DNA from: Nageia nagi
Lineage: Eukaryota; Pinophyta
Direction of reading: 5' to 3'
Assembly (NCBI GenBank): GCA_050084985.1
Contig: JBITNC010000001.1
Span: 124,000,001-124,064,000 of the forward strand
DNA length: 64,000 nucleotides
Under the pieces are notes generated by a model. It was not told the DNA's origin. It searched no databases and saw only the letters and a list, made by a program, of their open reading frames with translations. The translations under genes and the position numbers were made by a program. Of this stretch, positions 57,040 to 64,000 are shown piece after piece (the stretch's first letter is position 1; the number at the start of each line of letters is the position of its first letter).

Positions 57040-57960
57040 ATGATTGAGTGATAGATGACTAGGTTATGGAAATTGTAGCACTTTAAAAGGAGTTTCTAGT
57101 ATTCATGTTTTAAAATGAAGAGGATATGAAGATTATGTTAGAAGTGGGAACTTGGTTCTTGTAAAAGAAAGGGATATTATTGAAGAAATGGTATAGAGGA
57201 TTTTTCCATGAAATAGAGAATCTGAATCTAATTCCTACCTATGTAAGTTTTCTTTTCCTCCCATCACTTTACTAGAATGTTAACATTTTGGATATGATGA
57301 CCAATCTTATTGGTGACTTGGTGGCCATTTATAAAATTATAATGCAAGAAAAAAGTATGATTGAAGCATGAGTATGTGTTAACATAGATATAATCAAAGA
57401 CTTACAAAAAGAGATTATTATTGATAAAGAGGGTGGATATTCATGGATGCAAGAGGTAATTTATAAAAACTTGCCTATTATATGTAGTATTTGTAAACAT
57501 TTTAACCACTATGGGAGGGAATCTCTAGATAGAAAGATAGGACCTAAACTAGAGTCGAAGGAAGCCAAAAAGGATAACAAGAGTGAAGATGGAAATTGGA
57601 AATAAATAGTTGGGTGAGAATATAAGAAGAGGAACCTAATGAGATTCCAAAATCACATAAATTCCATTAATAAGGAGCCTAAGGATCAATATATGATTGG
57701 TAAAAATAAATCTTTTCTTGTGTTGGAATGGATCAATGATGATAACCAAAAAGGTGACACTAAAAATGGTAAAGAAAGAAGTAATAATGAAGTAGAATTA
57801 CAAGTAATTGGGATGGAAATGGATGAGAATGAAAGAAAAAGGAAGAGAAACAAGAAAGATATAATGGGAAAAGATGATAAGGGAGGATCAAATGTTATTG
57901 ATCAAATACTTGAAATAACAATCCCCTCACAAAGGAAAATAATGGATGTGGGATAAAAAC
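57040..57960 (+). pseudogene. LINE ORF1-like protein (DUF4283 plus zinc knuckle)
   Basis: The plus strand reads EDMKIMLEVGTWFL, stop, KKGILLKKWYRGF, then IPTYVSFPFLPSLY, the DUF4283 pattern (E-x-x-(L/I)-(L)-x-x-G-(T/P)-W...(I)-(L)-x-x-W...P-x-W-V-x-(F/L)-P-x-L-P). CVNIDIIKDLQKEIIIDKEG and KNLPIICSICKHFNHYGRES follow; the latter is a CCHC knuckle whose last Cys is Ser (about 57463-57530). A Lys/Glu/Asp-rich tail is open from ATG 57639 to 57956. DUF4283-knuckle proteins are ORF1 of plant L1-type LINEs or domesticated relatives and bind RNA. The endonuclease and reverse transcriptase expected downstream are missing. Confidence 0.72.
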
Positions 57961-59523
57961 CACCTTGCAGATAAATTAAGAAATATGTATTTGATAAGAA
58001 AATATTAGAGGGCATTAAAAATGGACTACAAATCACTTTTGACCAAAGTGGGGGCCTATTTGCCTCACACAATTCCCAAATTTAAAAATTATTATCAAGG
58101 TCTATAAGGTCCCTAATAGATAGAGAACCCCTGTCAAAGTTTGTATGATATTGGTTTTGAAAGTTTTCTTTCTCTTTTTATGGTTGATTTAATCTTTTTG
58201 GGCTAGATGAAGAGGATGTACCTACATGGAATGGGTAGAATTAGTTCTTATTATCTATGAAAGACTTTGTTGTAATCTATAACCAATTTGAAGTTAAAAT
58301 ATTTCTATTTCAAAGATGTAATGTATATCTTTATATATATATTTGATCTTCTCAATTTCTTTGTGATTTTTTTTTTACCAAGTTCAAGGATCTTATTAAA
58401 ACCCTATGTTTTATTTGTACCAAAAAAAGTACAATCATGCAACTAAGGGAAGGTCTCTTATAATTTATCAATTCCCAAGTCACATGTTTTATGTTCAATG
58501 AGTTTACCTTTTTATAAATATGCAACTTTATGACTAGGAGAGTACTTAATAAAGATGTTGATCCTTTCCTCTTTCATAGACCATAGATTTGTAAAATGAA
58601 ACATGCATAAATATCAAGATATACAGTCTCCAACACTTGGCTAATTCATGGATAAAAGTTAAAAGTTGCAAATCTAGTCCCTTGAAATAGGTCAGAGATG
58701 CTTTACAATGAAGGTAATGTATGAGATCACTTCAATTTAAATATAATGAGCTAGGTAACATATATATTTATATATGGTGAGTAAGTATCATATTAAATTC
58801 CTTTAATATACCATCACTAATGCTAATTAATCACACTTTAAATCATCATTAATTGAAAATGGCATTGATCATGTACATGTTCATTTTAATCTTATTTTTG
58901 CAATTTGCAAGTCTTGAAAATCCAAGATTTATCATTCCCAAAATGTGTGACTTATGACTAGGTCACATAACTTCCTGTCTAAAGCATAGTTGAAAAAAAC
59001 CAAGTTTTATGCTTGAAGGATTTACCATCTTCTAAATGTTTGGATTATGACTAACACTTAGAGATTCTACCTAACCCCTAGGTCATAAGTATCTTCAAAA
59101 CTTTATAGTTTATAAAACTCATAACTTATGATGAGCATTTCGTACTTGAACATTTTCTTTTCAGACTTCTAAATTTATGAGTTACCAATTCAAGTTCCTA
59201 ACCATAGTATGCTTGGTTGAAAATATTTCATAGAAATATTTTATTAAAACTCAACATATGAAACTTGATTTTCAAAAAAAATTGAATTCAAAGAAAATAC
59301 ACAAATTACACAATTATGATCAAATTTCATAAATAAGCATAATATTTATAAATTTTAAAAATAAAAAATAAAAAAATGGAGAGTAAAACATATAATCTCA
59401 ATTATTCTTCCTTATATTATTTATTTTATCAATAAAAGAAAAATAGAACATAAATGAAATAGTAATACTATGATATACACACAAATTTTAGATAACACTT
59501 GATTTATTTTATAGCAAAGAAAT
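57961..59523. other. spacer, possible LINE 3' tail
   Basis: The region about 58140-58450 (GGTTTTGAAAGTTTTC...GGTTGATTTAATC...TTATTAAAACCCTATGTTTTATTTGTACC) resembles the 3' end of plant L1 elements, so the LINE may be a large internal deletion. The rest to 59523 shows nothing. Confidence 0.35.
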
Positions 59524-59568
59524 CCTCTTGAGATTTTACTCAAGAGGTAACCCACTTTGATAACAAAG
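59524..59568. other. two adjacent hairpins beside an LTR end
   Basis: CCTCTTGAG (59524-59532) pairs perfectly with CTCAAGAGG (59539-59547) around a 6-base loop. CTTTG (59555-59559) pairs with CAAAG (59564-59568). They lie 8-52 bp outside the CA end of the LTR at 59576, where a primer site and leader would be for a minus-strand element. Confidence 0.6.
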
Positions 59569-59575
59569 CTACCAA

Positions 59576-61171
59576 TGTTGCATTAGATAATAGTTGTATT
59601 AATTTTCAATTTTTACATGTATATATTATAGAAAGATCTTAATATGTTGTTTTCTTATTATAATAAATATTTCTAAATTAATCCATGTAATCCCTTTTAT
59701 TAACTTGCCACCTTGTCCGATTATGACATTCTTCATACAAATTGAGTGAATACTAAGATACCTTTTACATACTATATCCTACCAAGCATAAATCTTACGT
59801 TCAAACTATTATACTAAATTAATTTGATTAATACATCTCAAATTAATAGCCTATGAATTTATTATTGAATGTGACTTAGTTAAAGTCTTACTAGAATAAA
59901 ATTACATTTAAGCTATAATGGAAAAATAAAAAATTACTTCTCTGACTATAACCCTACTCCTACTTTCATGAAATCTTTACACATAAGTAAAAGTATTTAT
60001 TTCAAGGCTTAACATGATAAATAACCAAATATATGAGTTTATGAATGGATGTAAATGTATTATTAAGTCAATATTATATCCATAATGTAAAGTTCATTGA
60101 AATTCATCTTAAAACATATGAATTAATACTATTAATGCATATATAATTTTCAAAATGGAAATATATTCTTATAGCCTTTAGTTTAATGAGAGATATTTTA
60201 GAATGTTGATCTTTTATATATTTATGGACAATATAAATAAATGTTTATATCTAATTTTCTTTACAAACTATTCTTGTCACACTCATGCCTATGATAATAT
60301 ATAAAATAAACTATAATATTTAATCGATGCATTAACTAACAAACTATATGCATAATCAAAATTTAGAAAACATGCATTATTAATTGATATATCTTTTATG
60401 GATTCCTCTCCATACACAATGAGAAAGTTTAAAATAGATATATTAGAACCATGTGTAGACTCTAAATTTTGTAAAATACAAATATACATAATACATAAAA
60501 ATATCTACAATATAGAATAGACACTATATCTAATTGCAATAGATATACATGAAAAATATGCACTTGATATGAAGTGTGTGTACAATCCTCAAAAGTAGAT
60601 AGCAATGAATCTTTGAAGGATTTGGATTAGACTTATGGTGAGCTCATATCTAATCTTCATGTGTATGAACCAACAACTCTACCATCAAATCCTAGAATCC
60701 TCAATATAAAACATGCATGTGGCTAACAGTGTGAGAGAAGCACACCACTCACTATGTGGAATGTGTTGAATTATAATGTGCACCAAATATAGAAATTCTA
60801 GAGCTTAGAGTATAACAAATTCTCAATATAGGTGGCATATAGAGACACCATTATAGTTGACAACCACCTATTAGAGTTCTTAACATATCAATGAGTTTGG
60901 ATATCTAGAGATCAATCTATTCCACCCATTTATATAGCTTACAAAAGACATAGAAAAGAGTGAAGGCCAACATCTTGCAATAATATAATCATTGTTATAT
61001 TTAATATACTTTAAAATAAGACCCATGATATATGATATAGTATTTAATATAACCCATGGCATTGCATTATAATATATTTTTATCTTAACATATGTAATAT
61101 TGCATTAAATCATTTAAAAAGTTTAAATATAATTTATTAAATAAATAATAAATCATTTTTAGGCATCTACA
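59576..61171 (-). repeat. probable LTR, minus orientation
   Basis: On the minus strand it starts TGTAGATGCCTAAAAATG at 61171, close to the TGTAGACACCTAAAAATG start of the 21-33 kb gypsy LTR, and ends ATGCAACA at 59576 (that LTR ends CTGCAACA). Length is 1596 bp. A TATA box (GCTATATAAATGGG) lies at 60929-60936. The start is preceded by purine-rich AAGGAGGATCCAAA, pointing to a 3' or solo LTR. TTGGTAGC directly after the end would instead suit a 5' LTR. No second copy was found. Confidence 0.55.
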
Positions 61172-63180
61172 TTTGGATCCTCCTTGGATATGAAATGAAA
61201 AGCATTCAAATTGCATAATCCAAAGAGGTATAGAGAAGAGAAGAAAATTTTCAATAGTAAAGTGGACTTCCTTGGTTTGATGATATGTTGTTTTCTCCCT
61301 TTTAGTCTTGGTTTCCCGTTGCTCATGCTATGTTGGGTAAGCAAGAAAAAATTGGAGTCCCTATATGAGAAGAGAGTTTCTTCTCCTAAAAAGTACCTAA
61401 AGAATAAATTAATATAATACCCACATATATCCCATCCTATTAAAGAATAATCAATTAAAAGAGAAAGAATGAAAGAAATATGATATCCATTATGTCAGTA
61501 TGGTCAATGTAGCTCATAGCTCTATAAACCATGATATATAGAGTACTATGATTGCAATTCATAGTCTATCAAGACCAAGAGGATGAAAATTTGAATGACT
61601 CAAGCTTGGAATAATGATGATTATCATGCTGATGAGAACTTTTAATGATTTAAGCTTAGAAAAAATCTATAATTGACAAGAGATTATGCTCATGGAATGA
61701 CCATGGCTTTGAAAATATTTGTTAGTAGAATAATGAACAATAGCATTCAATATTCATAAATGTACCAAATATTTAAATATTCAGTGGCCTTACATATCAA
61801 TATTTCAAATTGTATGAATTTTCAAAGTAAAGCCATATCATTGACAGTGTATTTTGCATAAAATTCAACAATCATATATTTTGTTATTTTATTGATCATT
61901 TCCATAACAATGCATATTCAAATAAATAATGGTATTTTCAAATAGATATTCAAAAATTTTATAACATGCCCCATTTACAATGAATTCATAATGAACACAT
62001 ATTGTTAGTGGCATGGAAATATGCATATCAAATCTACAAATTTTAATGATATTTAATTGAAAGCAAGTAATAACATTTTTCATCACAAAGATCATGAAAT
62101 CATATCTCCATATAGCATAATATTTTCTCTATAAGCAAAAACATTTTCAATTATTTGACTTTACATACTATGCATAAGCCATATCATGATATCCTTAACC
62201 ATTTTGAAGTTTTAAAATCTTAATAGCATGGTTGATATTTGAAAGCATCCATAATTGTACTTTAATCATGTTGTTGATGGTATGAGAATGATAGAATTGC
62301 ATTTTAGGAGAAAGAATCCATTCAATTTGCATTAAAAAATAACCATTTAGATATGCAATGTTCTATATACAACGCAATTATACCATATTTTTAAAGATAC
62401 AATGGTCTTTAATTTTCATACTTAATTAGTAAAACATGCATTCTATTTGAAATAATAGTCATAAGAATAGCATATGCAATATTCACTTTTTAAATTGGAT
62501 ATTCAAATAAGTTATAGTGGTCTTAATTTATCAACTATAATAAATTTTGTAATTAATATTATAAACATGATCATAACTAATTTTAAAATATTTTTGAGGA
62601 TATACTTTACTTTTACTTACCTTCATACCCCAAGAACGAGCAATTTTGTAATTTATGTTTCTGAATTCTAATTTTTTGCCTTTTGTTTTTTAATATCTAA
62701 TTTTTATCATGCCCCCAATTGAAATTGAAATTTCCCCCAACTGAGACTATATCAAATTTTTTTTATTTCTCTTATTTATTTATTTTTATGTTTATTATGA
62801 AATGCTACTAATATGAAATGCAATGACTAGACATAAGACTACCCTATACATGAGGCATTTGATTAGCATGGTAAATTTAAGAACCTTGATGAAAGATAAA
62901 GATAAGAAAAACATTTTATGAAAGAATATGACTTGATGAAATGATGAAGATGAAAATATGTAAAAAGAAAAAATAAGAAGCAATAGAACATGATTGAAAA
63001 GATCAAGATGTGAAGATAACATGATCAAAAACTAGATAAAATTTGTCATGATAATCAAATTCATGCAATGGATTGACTCATGATATGCAACCTACATGAA
63101 ATGCATGCTATATAATATGCAAAGTTTAGAAACCATAGTACACTAGAGGGTGATGAAACCTCATAATATTAACACATTTT
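61172..63180. other. spacer, no gene recognised
   Basis: AT-rich with short motif-less frames. On the minus strand CAATTGGGGGCA/TGATAAAAATTAG (near 62708) looks like a polypurine tract and LTR start, with a second purine run, GTTGGGGGAAA, 25 bp upstream. This is suggestive only. Confidence 0.35.
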
Positions 63181-64000
63181 ACTAAGAAATTGGAATTTCT
63201 TTGCTTAGATTATCCTCTGCATTTTCCATACCTTGAATTGTTACTCTCTTAAGAAGATTAGTATATTCAAGTTGTACTTTTGTAATAAATTTGTTGAATT
63301 TTTGCAAAAACTTATTAAGGAGTGCAATATTAAATTGATACTTTTGAAAAGGCCAATCTTTTTGCATTTTATATTCTTTTAACTAAATCTTGACTAGATC
63401 TAACTAAAGTAAAATACTTCTTGTACTCTCTTGACTAGTTAGATTTATAGAGCAAGAACCATCATCTTAATTGCTATTTTCACACTACTACCAGCCTTCA
63501 AGAATTATAGCATGCTAATGATGGTGTGATTCCTCATCACATTTATTCTAAAACTTTTCAATTCTATCTATAATCTCTATATTGAAAGCATGCTGATGAA
63601 GCTCATATTTCCCTTATGTAATAAGATCCAAAATTGCAACCTTCAAATTATTACAAGAATTTGAAGAGTGATCCTTTCTTTGATAATAATTACAATAAGC
63701 ATAAAATTTTTCCATAGGAACATTATCATCTTGTTCTCTTGTTTCTAATGGCTACAATAAACCTTTTTTCATCAGATCTCTCATAATAAGATTTGATTGA
63801 TGTCCACTAAACAACTCAAATTTTGGGTCCTCTTGATCAAGTGGTGGGGAACAATTATGGTCATCATGTTTAGGTTTTTCTATAATGTAGGCATCCTATG
63901 TTTTCAATGTTTCCTGAGATGATACTCTTTGCCAACATTCCTTTGTTTTTTATTGTTGAGATGGAATTTGAATTTGAGGTTTAGGTTGTACTTTAGGTTG
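63181..64000 (-). pseudogene. Ty3/gypsy gag C-terminal remnant (partial)
   Basis: The minus strand enters from the right edge with a Gln/Pro-rich linker (QPKVQPKPQIQIPSQQ). Then come NLIMRDLMKKGLL and FYAYCNYYQRKDHSSNSC followed by NNLKVAILDLI, the Cys/His word and helix that close gypsy gag (Y-C-x-(F/Y)-x-x-x-x-G-H-x-x-x-x-C-x-x-L-K). Downstream a 61-codon frame (63367-63182) contains QKYQFNIALLNKFLQKFNKF with no known motif. Several stops. The gag core and LTR must lie right of the window. Confidence 0.65.

Overview
The window looks like intergenic DNA from a large, AT-rich land-plant genome, probably a seed plant. The evidence is dense nested Ty1/copia and Ty3/gypsy LTR retrotransposons, an L1-type ORF1 remnant (DUF4283 plus zinc knuckle), a fragment of a pentatricopeptide-repeat (PPR) gene and a plant mobile domain (PMD) remnant. 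I see no intact host gene, no tRNA or rRNA gene, no CRISPR array and nothing bacterial. Almost every coding stretch carries stops or frameshifts. Where the ancestral codon can be guessed from family motifs, the stops are mostly Gln or Trp codons changed by C-to-T or G-to-A, which fits long-term decay of methylated cytosines. A GC-poor gymnosperm is possible, but the species cannot be fixed from the sequence.

Layout. 1-188: end of a plus-strand gypsy polyprotein. 2041-2739: decayed frame of unknown family. 2905-3430: a dispersed repeat with an inverted copy near 25.3-25.9 kb. 4.3-9.8 kb: minus-strand PMD-type gene remnant, apparently split by a 3.5 kb insertion. 11.46 kb: plus-strand LTR. 12.3-16.47 kb: minus-strand gypsy gag-protease remnant with its 5' LTR. 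16751-34336: minus-strand copia element with a perfect 5-bp target duplication (GTTTT). Inside the copia gag lies a complete 11.95 kb non-autonomous gypsy element (21025-32976, LTRs of 849 bp); removing it rejoins the copia gag frame. 37.46-55.55 kb: plus-strand Tat-like gypsy element with protease, reverse transcriptase, two RNase H domains and integrase. It is interrupted by a gag-only LTR element (38344-43376, target duplication ATAAT) and contains a 24-bp minisatellite of about 26 units. 57.0-58.4 kb: LINE ORF1 remnant. 59.58-61.17 kb: another LTR. 63.18-64 kb: minus-strand gypsy gag remnant cut by the window edge.

The most notable single object is the 21025-32976 gypsy element. It has LTRs, a primer-binding site and a polypurine tract, a long gag with an intact 456-residue N-terminal frame and a protease, but no reverse transcriptase or integrase that I can find. 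Between its primer-binding site and gag it carries an antisense piece of a host PPR gene beside an extremely AT-rich block. It is a non-autonomous, gene-capturing retrotransposon.
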